Shown here: positions 8,172-17,514 of the stretch, piece after piece
Layout: the number at the start of each line of letters is the position of its first letter
Numbering within the stretch: the first letter of the stretch is position 1
Assembly: GCF_009827335.1 (NCBI RefSeq)
Contig: NZ_WTYH01000001.1
Coordinates: 992,001 to 1,056,000, forward strand
From: Aurantiacibacter arachoides
Lineage (GTDB): Bacteria; Pseudomonadota; Alphaproteobacteria; Sphingomonadales; Sphingomonadaceae
Direction: 5' to 3'
Length of the DNA stretch: 64,000 nucleotides
Made by a program: the position numbers and the translations under genes
The notes under the pieces: generated by a model
The model's database searches: none
Told to the model about the DNA's origin: nothing
Seen by the model: only the letters and a program-made list of their open reading frames with translations

Positions 8172-8783
8172 ATGGAATCGTTGGTCGCCTTTCTGATCGG
8201 GTACCTCTCCGGGTCCATTCCCTTTGGCCTGCTGCTCGCCAGGGCCGCGGGGAAGGGCGACATCCGCCAGATCGGCAGCGGCAATATCGGCGCGACGAAC
8301 GTGCTGCGCACTGGCTCCAAGAAACTGGCGGCGGCGACGCTGCTGCTCGATTTCCTGAAGGGGCTGGTGCCCGTGCTGGTCGTCGCAGCGCTGCTCGACC
8401 GCCCCCTGGCCGATGCCGCGCCCGCCTGGGGGCCGGTGCCGATGGCCGCGCTGGGGGCGGTGCTGGGGCACTGTTTCCCCGTCTGGCTGGGCTTCAGGGG
8501 CGGCAAGGGCGTGGCGACCAACGCTGGCGTCAGCTTCGGCCTCGCCTGGCCCATCGGCGTGGCCTATGCGCTGGTGTGGATTGCCGTGCTGGCGCTGGGC
8601 CGCATATCATCGGTCGCCGGGATGAGCGCGGTCGTTGCCGCCGCCGTTGCCGCCTTCGTGCTGCAATATTACGCCTTCGTGCCTGTGCTCGCGGTAATTG
8701 CCGTGTTGATCGTTTGGCTGCACCGCGCCAATATCGCCCGCCTGATGCGCGGCGAGGAACCACGGGTCGGCAAGGACAAGTGA
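8172..8783 (+). CDS. plsY: Acyl-phosphate:glycerol-3-phosphate acyltransferase PlsY
   Basis: The 203-residue multi-pass inner-membrane enzyme transfers an acyl group from acyl-phosphate to glycerol-3-phosphate, the first step of phospholipid synthesis. The family's three conserved loops are seen as GSIPFGLLL, GSGNIGATNVLRT and GFRGGKGVATNAG. About five hydrophobic segments are present, which is normal. I take the ATG at 8172 because the frame upstream runs into the leader hairpin. Its stop overlaps the start of dprA (GTGA), suggesting coupled translation. Confidence 0.95.
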   Translation: MESLVAFLIGYLSGSIPFGLLLARAAGKGDIRQIGSGNIGATNVLRTGSKKLAAATLLLDFLKGLVPVLVVAALLDRPLADAAPAWGPVPMAALGAVLGHCFPVWLGFRGGKGVATNAGVSFGLAWPIGVAYALVWIAVLALGRISSVAGMSAVVAAAVAAFVLQYYAFVPVLAVIAVLIVWLHRANIARLMRGEEPRVGKDK

Positions 8784-9895
8784 CCGCCGTCGCGTTGACC
8801 CAGGGCGAGGCGTTCGCCCGCATCCGACTGTTGCGATCGGCCAATATCGGGCCGATCAGCTACGCCCAGTTGCTCGGCCGGTTCGGCACGGCCGTCGCGG
8901 CGGTGGAGGCGCTGCCCGACCTCGCCAGCCGCGGCGCACGGCGCGATTACCGCCCTGCGCCAAGCGAACGGATAGAGCGCGAGATCGCCGCCGCGCGCAA
9001 GGCCGGTGCGCGCTACGTCTTCCACGACAGCGCTGACTATCCACGCCTGCTGGGCGAACTGGAGAGCGCGCCGCCGATCATCACGGTGCGCGGCGACATG
9101 GCGCTGGCGACGAAGCCATGCGTGGCGCTGGTCGGCGCGCGCAACGCCTCGGCCGCCGCTGTGAAGCTGGCGCGCGACCTCTCCCGCGACCTGGCCGATG
9201 GCGGCTTCACCGTGGTCAGCGGCCTGGCACGCGGCATCGACGGGGCGTGTCACGAGGGGGCCCTTCACGCGGGCGGAGGGGCAACCATCGGCGTCATCGC
9301 CAGTGGCATCGACGTGGCCTATCCCCCGCAGCACGCCGACCTGCAGGAACGCATTGCCCGCGAGGCGCTGCTGATCGCCGAGGAAGCCCCCGGCACCGAG
9401 CCGCGCGGCAGCCATTTCCCCAAGCGCAACCGCATCATCGCCGGGCTGGCGGCGGGCACGCTGGTGGTGGAAGCCGCGCCGAAATCCGGCAGCCTCATCA
9501 CCGCGCGACTGGCGGGGGAGGCGGGGCGCGAGGTTATGGCCATCCCCGGCAGCCCGCTGGAGGCGCGCAGCCAGGGATGCAACCAGTTGATCCGCGAAGG
9601 CGCGGTGCTGGTGCAGAGCGCGGCGGACGTGATCGAACTGCTGTCTGCCTTCGACGGCTCGCCAGTCTCGAGTTTCCGCGAACCGGCTGCGTCGATCGAC
9701 TGGTCTTTCGTGGAGGAAACCGAAAGCGAGCCCGCCGCCGTCACCGACCTGCTGACAACGGCCCCGGTCGCCGTTGACGAACTGATCCGCCAGTCCGGCG
9801 CCAGCGCCGGTGCGGTGCAGATGGCCCTGCTTGAGCTTGAAATTGCAGGCAATCTGGTGCGACACGCGGGTGGGCGGGTCTCGCTGACGCGTTGA
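8780..9895 (+). CDS. dprA: DNA-processing protein DprA/Smf
   Basis: The 371-residue cytoplasmic protein binds incoming single-stranded DNA and loads RecA during natural transformation. The Rossmann-like core is clear: VALVGARNAS, VSGLARGIDGACHEGAL, GSHFPKRNRIIAGL and SGSLITARLAGE. An N-terminal helix-hairpin/SAM-like segment (about 10-60) and a C-terminal winged-helix DML1-like domain (about 310-371) flank it. The GTG start at 8780 overlaps the plsY stop. No other competence genes are in the window, so competence itself cannot be inferred. Confidence 0.95.
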   Translation: MTAVALTQGEAFARIRLLRSANIGPISYAQLLGRFGTAVAAVEALPDLASRGARRDYRPAPSERIEREIAAARKAGARYVFHDSADYPRLLGELESAPPIITVRGDMALATKPCVALVGARNASAAAVKLARDLSRDLADGGFTVVSGLARGIDGACHEGALHAGGGATIGVIASGIDVAYPPQHADLQERIAREALLIAEEAPGTEPRGSHFPKRNRIIAGLAAGTLVVEAAPKSGSLITARLAGEAGREVMAIPGSPLEARSQGCNQLIREGAVLVQSAADVIELLSAFDGSPVSSFREPAASIDWSFVEETESEPAAVTDLLTTAPVAVDELIRQSGASAGAVQMALLELEIAGNLVRHAGGRVSLTR

Positions 9896-9899
9896 GGCG

Positions 9900-10625
9900 A
9901 TGGGATTGATTGATGTGAGGCAAGAGAAGCTGAGGGTCGACACGCTGCTGGAGCGGACGTTTGGCGTGATCGGCGCGTCTCCGGTAGCGTCGCTCGTCTA
10001 CGTCCTTGTCATCGGCGGCCTTGGTGCGGCCGGGCAAGGGTTGGGCCTGTTGGCGAACGCGGATGTTCAATTCGGGCCGTTTTCGGTTTTTCCCCAGGAC
10101 TTCAGTACCGCCGCAGGTTTCCTTTTTAGCTTTGGCCTCGCAACCGCTTCGATTGGAGGTGCATGGCTTCTCCTGCGTGAACTGCTGCATCGACAAGGAC
10201 GGGCGCGTGGCAGGGCCAATTCGGTTTGGGCATTTTTCGGAATGTCGATTTTGGCCGTTCTGGGCGTGATAGCTGGCCTCGTGCTCTTCATTGCGCCCGG
10301 CGTGATTATCCTTGTGCGCTGGTCGGCGGCGAACGGCTATGCCGTGGGAATGGGACACGGCCCCATCCGCGCGCTGAAGGAAAGCTGGGAGGCAACATCG
10401 GGTCATTCCTGGCCAATTTTTTTCGCCGGGCTGATCGTCACCCTGGGCGCCGCCATTGCCTTCGGCGTTATCGTGGCCGCCCTGACGAAAATCGATCCAG
10501 CCGTTGGCGCGATCGTCGCCAGTCTGGGCGACGCGCTATCCAACGTTATCTCCTTCGCTTTTTCCGTCGCCGTCTTCTTGCTGGTTGCAGATCATCGCGG
10601 CGAGGTTGCCGAAGTCTTCGCTTGA
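9900..10625 (+). CDS. Uncharacterised integral membrane protein, YciC-like
   Basis: The 241-residue protein starts 4 nt after dprA and has about five or six hydrophobic segments (roughly 28-50, 70-92, 112-135, 172-195 and 210-232). The pattern LFIAPGVIILVRWSAANGYAVG followed by a G-x-x-x-AL-K-x-SW stretch resembles the glycerophosphoryl-diester-phosphodiesterase-membrane-domain/YciC-type family, whose function is not well defined. Base composition is visibly less GC-rich than its neighbours, with several T-rich runs, which may reflect the membrane codons or a more recent origin. I do not assign a function. Confidence 0.75.
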   Translation: MGLIDVRQEKLRVDTLLERTFGVIGASPVASLVYVLVIGGLGAAGQGLGLLANADVQFGPFSVFPQDFSTAAGFLFSFGLATASIGGAWLLLRELLHRQGRARGRANSVWAFFGMSILAVLGVIAGLVLFIAPGVIILVRWSAANGYAVGMGHGPIRALKESWEATSGHSWPIFFAGLIVTLGAAIAFGVIVAALTKIDPAVGAIVASLGDALSNVISFAFSVAVFLLVADHRGEVAEVFA

Positions 10626-10691
10626 CGTTTCAGCCTGCCGCTCACCACCTTCGCGCGTACGTACACACGTAAGGGGCAGATTTTCACCACC

Positions 10692-13346
10692 ATGCAACTC
10701 GTCATCGTCGAATCACCAGCCAAAGCCAAAACCATCGAAGGATACCTCGGCAAGGACTTCAAGGTTCTCGCCAGCTACGGCCACGTCCGCGACCTGCCCC
10801 CCAAGGACGGCAGCGTTCGCCCGGACGAGGATTTCGCCATGGACTGGGAAGTCTATGCCGACCAGCGCAACCGCGCGCAGGTAAAGGCCATCGCCGATGC
10901 GGCGAAGAAGGCGGACCGCCTGATCCTCGCCACCGACCCTGACCGCGAGGGGGAGGCGATCAGCTGGCACGTCATGGACCTGCTGCGAAAGCGCAAGGCC
11001 CTGCCCGCCGAGGTGGAGCGCGTGACCTTCAACGCCATCACCAGGCAAGCCGTGACCGATGCGATGAAGGCCCCGCGCCAACTCGACCAGGACCTGATCG
11101 ACGCCTACCTCGGGCGCCGCGCGCTCGATTATCTATTCGGTTTCACCCTCTCGCCGGTGCTGTGGCGCAAGTTGCCCGGCGCCAAGAGCGCGGGCCGCGT
11201 GCAGTCCGTGGCGCTGCGCCTGATCTGCGAGCGTGAGCGCGAGATCGAGGTCTTCGTGCCGCAGGAATACTGGTCCGTCATCGCCAAGCTGGAACACGAC
11301 GGAAACGCATTCGATGCGCGGCTGGTGCAATTCGACGGCAAGAAGCTGGAGCGCCTGTCCATCGGTGACGGCACCACGGCAGAGGCGGCCAGGGCGGCGG
11401 TGGAAGAGGGCCGCTTCACGGTGGAGGAGGTCGACACCAAGCCGCACAAGCGCCATCCCTCGCCGCCGTTCACCACCTCCACCCTGCAGCAGGAGGCCGC
11501 GCGCAAGCTCGGCTATTCGGCCAGCCACACGATGCGCCTTGCCCAATCGCTTTATGAGGCAGGCGCCATCACCTATATGCGGACCGACGGCGTGCAGATG
11601 GACGGCAGCGCCATTTCCGAGTGTCGCAAGGCCATTTCAGACCGGTTCGACGGGCACTACTTGCCTGAAAAGCCCAAGCATTACAGCAGCAAGGCGAAGA
11701 ATGCGCAGGAAGCGCACGAAGCCATCCGGCCGACCAGCTTCACCAAGGAAAAATTCGGGTCAGGCGACGAGGCCAAGCTTTACGATCTCGTCTTCAAACG
11801 CGCCATGGCGAGCCAGATGGAAAGCGCGCGGCTGGAACGCACCACGGTTACGCTGCGCGACCCGACCGGCAGGCATGAACTGCGCGCGACCGGACAAGTC
11901 GTGAAATTTCCGGGATTTCTCGCGGTCTATTCCGAAAGCTTCGACGAAAAGAGCGACGACGAGGACGGCGGCCTGCTGCCCTTCATGAAGAGCGGCGACT
12001 GCCCGGCCAAGAAGGCCGTCGAGGCCAACCAGCACTTCACCCAGCCCCCGCCGCGCTTTTCCGAAGCGAGCCTGGTCAAGCGGCTGGAGGAGCTGGGGAT
12101 CGGTCGCCCGTCAACCTATGCCTCCACCATCCAGACGCTGCGCGATCGTGAATATGTGCGCATGGAGAAAAACCGTTTCTTCGCAGAGGATTCCGGGCGA
12201 CTGCTGACGGCGTTTCTGGAACGGTTCTTCTCCCGATATGTCGCCTACGATTTCACCGCTGGCATGGAAGACGAGCTCGACGAGGTCTCCGGCGGGCGGA
12301 CCGAATGGAAGAAGGTGCTCGAGGCGTTCTGGCGCGACTTCAAACCCAAGAGCGACGAGGTCATGCTGCGCCAGCCGTCCGAAGTCACCGAGGTGCTCGA
12401 CGAGTTCCTTGCCGATTACCTCTTTCCGCCGCGCGCCGACGGCCATGATCCGCGCTGGTGCCCGCTGTGCGCGGAGCAGGACCGCGAGGGCGGGGAACTG
12501 CATCTGCGTGGCGGCCGCTTCGGCGCTTTCATCGGCTGCGTGAATTATCCGGAATGCACGTTCCGGCGCAAGTTCGGCCAGCCGGGCGAGGGCGATGGCA
12601 GCGAGGATACCGCGATGGGCGTGGATCCGGAAACCGGCCTCCCCGTGGAGCGCAAGAGCGGACGTTTCGGACCCTACATCCAGCTTGGCGAGGGCAAGGA
12701 GGCCAAGCGCGCCTCCATTCCCAAGGATCTGCCCGACTTCGATCTGGAATGGGCACTGAAGCTGCTGGCCCTGCCGCGCGTGGTGGGGGCGCACCCCGAA
12801 ACGGGACTTGAGATCGAGGCCGCCATCGGGCGCTATGGCCCCTACCTCAAGCACGATGGCAAATACGCCAAGCTCGCCAACACCCTCGAGGTGTTCGACG
12901 TCGGTATGAACCGCGCGGTCGACCTGCTGGCCCAGGCCGGCAACCGCGGCGGCGCGCGGGCGGGGCGTGAGCCGCTCAAGGTGCTGGGCAAGACCGAGGC
13001 GGGCGACGAGGTCAAGCTGATGGAGGGTCGCTACGGACCCTACGTCACCGACGGCACCGTCAACGCCACCCTGCCGCGCGACAAGGACAAGGACGCGCTG
13101 ACGCTGGATGAAGCGCTGGTGCTGATCGCCGAAAAGGCCGCCAAGGGCCCGGTGAAGAAGAAGGGCGCGCGCAAGAAGGCTCCGGCAAAGAAGAAGGCCC
13201 CGGCCAAGAAGGCGACGGCGGCGAAGAAGACGCCGGCAAAGGCAGCTGCGGCGAAAAAGGCGCCGGCAAAAAAGGCCACGGCCAAGAAGGCACCGGCCAA
13301 GAAACCGGCGGCCAGGGCGGCGGCCAAGACGGCGGAGGCCGAATAG
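10692..13346 (+). CDS. topA: DNA topoisomerase I with histone-like Lys/Ala tail
   Basis: The 884-residue type IA topoisomerase relaxes negative supercoils by cleaving one strand through Tyr295 (in ITYMRTDG). It has an N-terminal TOPRIM domain with E in IVESPAKAKTIE and the DxD pair in ATDPDREGE. A single four-cysteine zinc-ribbon follows near 590-625 (CPLC ... GC ... C), and then come several topoisomerase C-terminal repeats of the FGPY/YGPY type. The last roughly 70 residues (13136-13343) are a Lys/Ala/Pro tail built from repeats such as KKAPAKK, like histone H1, expected to bind DNA non-specifically. A 60-residue basic protein follows after 1 nt. Confidence 0.97.
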   Translation: MQLVIVESPAKAKTIEGYLGKDFKVLASYGHVRDLPPKDGSVRPDEDFAMDWEVYADQRNRAQVKAIADAAKKADRLILATDPDREGEAISWHVMDLLRKRKALPAEVERVTFNAITRQAVTDAMKAPRQLDQDLIDAYLGRRALDYLFGFTLSPVLWRKLPGAKSAGRVQSVALRLICEREREIEVFVPQEYWSVIAKLEHDGNAFDARLVQFDGKKLERLSIGDGTTAEAARAAVEEGRFTVEEVDTKPHKRHPSPPFTTSTLQQEAARKLGYSASHTMRLAQSLYEAGAITYMRTDGVQMDGSAISECRKAISDRFDGHYLPEKPKHYSSKAKNAQEAHEAIRPTSFTKEKFGSGDEAKLYDLVFKRAMASQMESARLERTTVTLRDPTGRHELRATGQVVKFPGFLAVYSESFDEKSDDEDGGLLPFMKSGDCPAKKAVEANQHFTQPPPRFSEASLVKRLEELGIGRPSTYASTIQTLRDREYVRMEKNRFFAEDSGRLLTAFLERFFSRYVAYDFTAGMEDELDEVSGGRTEWKKVLEAFWRDFKPKSDEVMLRQPSEVTEVLDEFLADYLFPPRADGHDPRWCPLCAEQDREGGELHLRGGRFGAFIGCVNYPECTFRRKFGQPGEGDGSEDTAMGVDPETGLPVERKSGRFGPYIQLGEGKEAKRASIPKDLPDFDLEWALKLLALPRVVGAHPETGLEIEAAIGRYGPYLKHDGKYAKLANTLEVFDVGMNRAVDLLAQAGNRGGARAGREPLKVLGKTEAGDEVKLMEGRYGPYVTDGTVNATLPRDKDKDALTLDEALVLIAEKAAKGPVKKKGARKKAPAKKKAPAKKATAAKKTPAKAAAAKKAPAKKATAKKAPAKKPAARAAAKTAEAE

Positions 13347-13347
13347 C

Positions 13348-13530
13348 ATGGGCAAGGACCAGTTCGAACGCCACAAGCAGCCCTGGAACGGTGAGGAAGC
13401 CGGCAAGCTGAAACTGCTGGCGACCAAGGGGCATGGGCTCAAGCAGATCGCCAAGGCGCTCAACCGAAGCGAGGAATCGACCAAGGCCTTCGCCAAACAG
13501 AACAACATCGCGATCGCGAAGAAACGCTAG
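13348..13530 (+). CDS. Small basic protein downstream of topA, helix-turn-helix-like
   Basis: This 60-residue, lysine-rich protein begins 1 nt after the topA stop, so it is almost certainly co-transcribed and perhaps translationally coupled. The segment from about 19 to 50, including KGHGLKQIAKALNRSEEST, reads like a short homeodomain-type helix-turn-helix. I recognise it as a conserved hypothetical type but know of no assigned function. The context suggests a DNA-associated role; that is inference. Confidence 0.75.
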   Translation: MGKDQFERHKQPWNGEEAGKLKLLATKGHGLKQIAKALNRSEESTKAFAKQNNIAIAKKR

Positions 13531-13589
13531 GTCACTAGCAAGATCGCGTCGGCTCTTTCGCACTTGCACAACAGGGCATTCGGACACAC

Positions 13590-15014
13590 ATGGCCGCAAT
13601 GCCGCACGCCGCTTCTCCCGTCGTTCCCCAGCCTTCGCAAGAGGTGACGGACGGCGAGGGCGGCCGGGGCGGATTGCCGATGCCGCGCCGGGTGTGGGCC
13701 ATCGCGGCCATCAGTTTCGGCACCGCCTTGCTGGTCATCGACGGGGCGATCCCCACGGTCGCGCTGCCCACCATCGCGCGCGATCTGGGCGTTTCCAACG
13801 CGGCGGTCACCAACGTCATCACCGTCTATCAGCTGGTGCTGGTGATGGTGCTGTTCCCGTTCGCCTCGCTGGGTGATCGGATCGGGCACCGCACGCTCTA
13901 CCAATGGGGGCAGGGCGTGTTCATGGTGGCGAGTGCGGCGTGCTGGTTCGCCACCGATTTTTCCGTGCTGCTGGCGTTGCGCGCGTTCCAGGCGCTGGGC
14001 GCCGGGATGGCCCTGGCGGTATCGGCGGCGATGCTGCGGCAGATCTATCCCGATGCCAAGCTGGGCACGGGCATGGGCATCAATTCGGTGATCGTCGCCA
14101 GTTCCGCCGCCATCGCGCCCACGCTGGGCGGCTGGATCGTCGGCCATGCGCCGTGGCAGACCGTGTTCGTCGTCGCCGCGCCGCTGGCGGTGGTATCTTT
14201 GCTGCTGGGCCGCGCGCTGCCCGAGCCACGCCCCCGCGACATTCCCGCGCAGTGGAAGAGCGGCTTGTGGAGCGCGCTCACCATGCTGCTGCTGGTGGGC
14301 GGAATGCAGCTCGGCACGCACGGCAACGTGCCGCTGGGCGTGGTGACTGTGATCCTGGGCGTGGTATCTGCGGTGTGGCTGGTGAAGCGCGAGCGCAAGC
14401 GGGAGAACCCGGTTCTGCCGGTGGACCTGCTGGCAAAGCCGGTGCTCGGCCTGTCCGCGCTTGCCGCCATCGCCTGCTTCATTGCTTCGGCCTCGCTCAT
14501 GCTGTCGCTGCCGTTCCGCTTCGAGGAGGGCATGGGCTATCCGCCGGAGACGGTGGGCATGCTGTTGCTGCCGTTCCCGCTGACCTTGCTGTTCGTCGCC
14601 CCCGCGGCGGGCTGGGCGAGCGACCGCGTGGCCGCGACCAAGCTGGGGGTGACCGGCATGGTCATCGCGATCGCCGGGATGCTGCTGCTGGCGACCATGC
14701 CGCAGCAGCCGGGCGAGTGGGCCATAGTCTGGCGCCTGGCGCTGACAGCAGTCGGCTTCGGGCTGTTCTTCGCCCCCAACTCCCGCCTGCTCATCGGCCG
14801 TGCTCCGCCAGAGCGAGCGGCGGCGGCGGGCGGGTTGCTGAGCACGTCACGCCTGCTGGGACAGACGCTGGGCGCTGTGGTGGTGGGTATTCTGCTGGCC
14901 GGCGGCCTCGGCCTCGGCCCGACCCCGCTCTACGTCGCCTGCGCGCTGGCAGTGGTGGCGGCGGCGTGCAGCCTGGCGCGATTTAGCCAGCGGGACAGTG
15001 CTGCGAACCGCTGA
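13590..15014 (+). CDS. MFS transporter, probable 14-TM drug:H+ antiporter (DHA2-like)
   Basis: The 474-residue inner-membrane transporter has a cytoplasmic N-tail of about 30 residues, then roughly 13-14 hydrophobic segments. The motif LGDRIGHRTLYQWG matches the loop 2-3 signature (GxxxDRxGrr) and IDGAIPTVALPTIA matches the DHA2 motif D1 region. The family exports drugs or solvents in exchange for protons. Substrate is unknown. No TetR regulator lies beside it; it is convergent with era, with 16 bp between stops. Confidence 0.87.
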   Translation: MAAMPHAASPVVPQPSQEVTDGEGGRGGLPMPRRVWAIAAISFGTALLVIDGAIPTVALPTIARDLGVSNAAVTNVITVYQLVLVMVLFPFASLGDRIGHRTLYQWGQGVFMVASAACWFATDFSVLLALRAFQALGAGMALAVSAAMLRQIYPDAKLGTGMGINSVIVASSAAIAPTLGGWIVGHAPWQTVFVVAAPLAVVSLLLGRALPEPRPRDIPAQWKSGLWSALTMLLLVGGMQLGTHGNVPLGVVTVILGVVSAVWLVKRERKRENPVLPVDLLAKPVLGLSALAAIACFIASASLMLSLPFRFEEGMGYPPETVGMLLLPFPLTLLFVAPAAGWASDRVAATKLGVTGMVIAIAGMLLLATMPQQPGEWAIVWRLALTAVGFGLFFAPNSRLLIGRAPPERAAAAGGLLSTSRLLGQTLGAVVVGILLAGGLGLGPTPLYVACALAVVAAACSLARFSQRDSAANR

Positions 15015-15030
15015 ACACGGTTTCCCGCCA

Positions 15031-15936
15031 TCACCGCACCCAGTCCAGCCCCATTTCCTCGTAGACTTCTCGGTTCTCGCTCCACCGCTCGTCGACCTTG
15101 ACGTGCAGGAACAGGTGGACTTTCTGGCCGAGGATCTCGCTCAGTTCCTTGCGGGCTTCCTCACCGATTTCCTTGATGCGGCGGCCCCCCTTGCCCAGCA
15201 CGATGGGCTTCTGGCTGTCGCGCGAGATGACGATCTGCTGGCGGATTTCCACGCTGCCATCGGGCCGCTGCTCGTAGCTTTCGGGGCGCACGGCGGCGTC
15301 GTAGGGCAGCTCCTCGTGCAGCTGCCGGTAGAGCTGTTCGCGCGTCACCTCGGCGGCGAGCAGGCGTTCGCTGGCGTCTGAAACCTGGTCCTCGGGGTAG
15401 TGCCACGGCCCCTCGGGCATCAACGACGCAAGCCGGTCCTTCAGTTCGGGCACGCCATCGCCCGTCAGCGCCGACACGAAATAGACATCCTCGAAGGCGG
15501 TAAGTTCGCCCAGCTCCTGCGCCAGGGCGAGAAGAGGTTCCTTGGCGCTGGCATCCACCTTGTTGAGGACGAGGAACACCTTTTCCGGGCGGCCCTTCAG
15601 CACCTCGATCAGCGGCATCAGTTCGTGGCGGCGCTGCTTGACGGGATCGACCAGCAGCAACACGGCATCGGCGGCCTGGGTGCCTTCCCACGCCGCACTC
15701 ACCATCGCCCGGTCGAGGCGGCGCCGGGGTTCGAAGATGCCGGGCGTGTCCACCAGCAGAATCTGCGTGTCGCCCTCAGGTGCCTTGTGCAGCGCGATGC
15801 CCAGCAGGCGGGCGCGGGTGGTCTGCGCCTTGGCACTGGTGATCGCCACCTTTTGCCCGACCAACTGGTTAACCAGCGTGGACTTGCCGGCGTTGGGGGC
15901 GCCGATGACGGCGACCAGTCCGCATTTGTGGGTCAT
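15031..15936 (-). CDS. era: GTPase Era, 16S rRNA/30S assembly factor
   Basis: The 301-residue GTPase assists 30S subunit maturation by binding the 3' end of 16S rRNA. The G1 loop GAPNAGKST is at 12-20, DTPGIF is G3 and NKVD is G4. The C-terminal type II KH domain contains the characteristic VLGKGGRRIKEIGEEAR. Its start overlaps the rnc stop by 4 nt (ATGA), making the third gene of a lepB-rnc-era unit, which is a common bacterial arrangement. Confidence 0.97.
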   Translation of the reverse strand: MTHKCGLVAVIGAPNAGKSTLVNQLVGQKVAITSAKAQTTRARLLGIALHKAPEGDTQILLVDTPGIFEPRRRLDRAMVSAAWEGTQAADAVLLLVDPVKQRRHELMPLIEVLKGRPEKVFLVLNKVDASAKEPLLALAQELGELTAFEDVYFVSALTGDGVPELKDRLASLMPEGPWHYPEDQVSDASERLLAAEVTREQLYRQLHEELPYDAAVRPESYEQRPDGSVEIRQQIVISRDSQKPIVLGKGGRRIKEIGEEARKELSEILGQKVHLFLHVKVDERWSENREVYEEMGLDWVR

Positions 15937-16604
15937 CCGTATTTCTCCATGAACAATCGCGCCGCCTCGGTCTCGGCTTCCTGCTTGCCGCCCGCGCTGG
16001 CCTCTAGCGCACCGACCTTGTGCACGGCCACCTCTACGACGAAAGTGCGCGCATGGTCAGGGCCTTCAGTGCGCAGCACGCGGTATTCGGGTGGTCGGCG
16101 CTGGTTGCCCGCCGCCCATTCCTGCAGCGCGCTCTTGGGATGCTTGGACTGGCCGGCACTGCCCTCGATCTCGCCCTTCCACACCTGGTGGATCAGATCG
16201 CGCGTGGCGTCGAACCCGGCGTCGAGGAAGTTGGCACCCAGCAATGATTCCATGATGTCGCCCAGCACGTTGTCGCTGTCTTGCGCGCCATCGTCGCGGG
16301 CTTGCTTGCCCATGCGCGCGTGGGCGGCGACGCCAAGTTCGCGCGCCCGCTCGGCACAGCTGGTCTTGCTGACGAGGGCGTTCAGCCGCTGCGCCATCTT
16401 GCCTTCCGTCGCGGCGCTGCGCTGGAACAACCAGTGCGCGATGGTGAGGCCGAGCACCCGGTCGCCCAGGAATTCCAGCCGCTGGTAATCGCGCGCCTCG
16501 CCCGTGCTGCCGTGGGTCAGCGCCTCGCGCCACATGGCCTCCTCACGGACGGTGAAGCCGCGCGATTTCAGCCAGGTCCGCGTCTCGCTTGAAAGACCGG
16601 TCAA
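15933..16604 (-). CDS. rnc: Ribonuclease III
   Basis: The 223-residue endonuclease cuts double-stranded RNA, including rRNA precursors. The signature YQRLEFLGDRVLGL holds the catalytic Glu and Asp, and LGDIMESLLGANFLD supplies the second acidic pair. A C-terminal double-stranded-RNA-binding domain (about 150-222) ends the protein. The start is TTG at 16604, overlapping the lepB stop as TTGA, so its translation probably depends on lepB. Confidence 0.96.
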   Translation of the reverse strand: MTGLSSETRTWLKSRGFTVREEAMWREALTHGSTGEARDYQRLEFLGDRVLGLTIAHWLFQRSAATEGKMAQRLNALVSKTSCAERARELGVAAHARMGKQARDDGAQDSDNVLGDIMESLLGANFLDAGFDATRDLIHQVWKGEIEGSAGQSKHPKSALQEWAAGNQRRPPEYRVLRTEGPDHARTFVVEVAVHKVGALEASAGGKQEAETEAARLFMEKYG

Positions 16605-17413
16605 ATCCCTTTTCCGATGCGGCTCCAGCGGATGCCGTCGCCGTAGGACCAGTACATGAAGTACGCTTCGCCCACGATGTTCTCCTGCGGCACCAGCCCG
16701 ATGCCGCCGCCGGCCTGTGCGGGGAAACGGCTGTCGAGCGAGTTGTCGCGGTTGTCACCCATCATGAACAGCATGTCGGGCGGCACGATGACCGGCGCGG
16801 TGTCGTCCTGCGGGAAGTCGCCGAAGTCGAGCGTGTTGTAGGAGCGTCCACCGGGCAGCGTCTCGCGAAACTGCGGGAACAGGCAGGCATAGCTGCCATC
16901 GGTTTGCCGGGCGACGAACCGGCCGCGCCCGGGGCCGCAATTGCCGTCCGCGGCGATGGGCTCGACGAAATCCTCCACCCGCTCGCGCCCGACAGGCGCG
17001 CCGTTCAGGTGGAGCACGCCGTCCACCATCTGCACGGTATCGCCCGGCAGGCCGATCACGCGCTTGATGTAATCGCTGCGGTCCACCGGGTGCTTGAAGA
17101 TCACGATGTCGCCGCGTTCCGGCTGGCTGCCTAGGATGCGCCCTTCGCCGGCGCTGATCCCGAAGGGCAGGGAGGCGCTGGAATAGCCGTAGGGCCACTT
17201 GGCCGCCTGCAGGTAATCCCCCACCAGAAGCCGTGGCATCATGCTTTCGGACGGAATGTTGAAGCTGGTAAAGGCAAAGGTGCGGAACAGCAGAACCACG
17301 ATCACCAGCTTGACCAGGAAGCTGGCAAAGCTGCGGAAGTCTTCCTTCTTTTCCTCGGGCGCATCCGCCGGCACGGCAGGGTCCTCGATCTGGCGGATGT
17401 TGCTATCGGTCAT
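16601..17413 (-). CDS. lepB: Signal peptidase I
   Basis: The 270-residue inner-membrane protease removes signal peptides from exported proteins. One N-terminal membrane segment (about 32-49) precedes the nucleophile Ser57 in IPSESMMPRL. The general base Lys lies in DYIKRVIGLPGD, and box E is seen as GDNRDNSLDSR. I start at the ATG at 17413; an in-frame GTG at 17437 would add eight residues and neither has a strong ribosome-binding site. It leads the lepB-rnc-era unit and is divergent from pgi. Confidence 0.95.
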   Translation of the reverse strand: MTDSNIRQIEDPAVPADAPEEKKEDFRSFASFLVKLVIVVLLFRTFAFTSFNIPSESMMPRLLVGDYLQAAKWPYGYSSASLPFGISAGEGRILGSQPERGDIVIFKHPVDRSDYIKRVIGLPGDTVQMVDGVLHLNGAPVGRERVEDFVEPIAADGNCGPGRGRFVARQTDGSYACLFPQFRETLPGGRSYNTLDFGDFPQDDTAPVIVPPDMLFMMGDNRDNSLDSRFPAQAGGGIGLVPQENIVGEAYFMYWSYGDGIRWSRIGKGI

Positions 17414-17514
17414 CGGGGCAATCCATGTTGCGGGCACGGGCGAAGGTCAAGCGCCTTTGCTTTTGCCCTTGCGACGCTCTAGCGAGGCGCGGCAACGACC
17501 GGAAAGGACGAAGA

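Noticed and set aside
12111..13508. A 465-residue minus-strand frame across topA
   Set aside because: It is antisense to TopA's C-terminal repeats and Lys/Ala tail; the repeats explain its apparent regularity.
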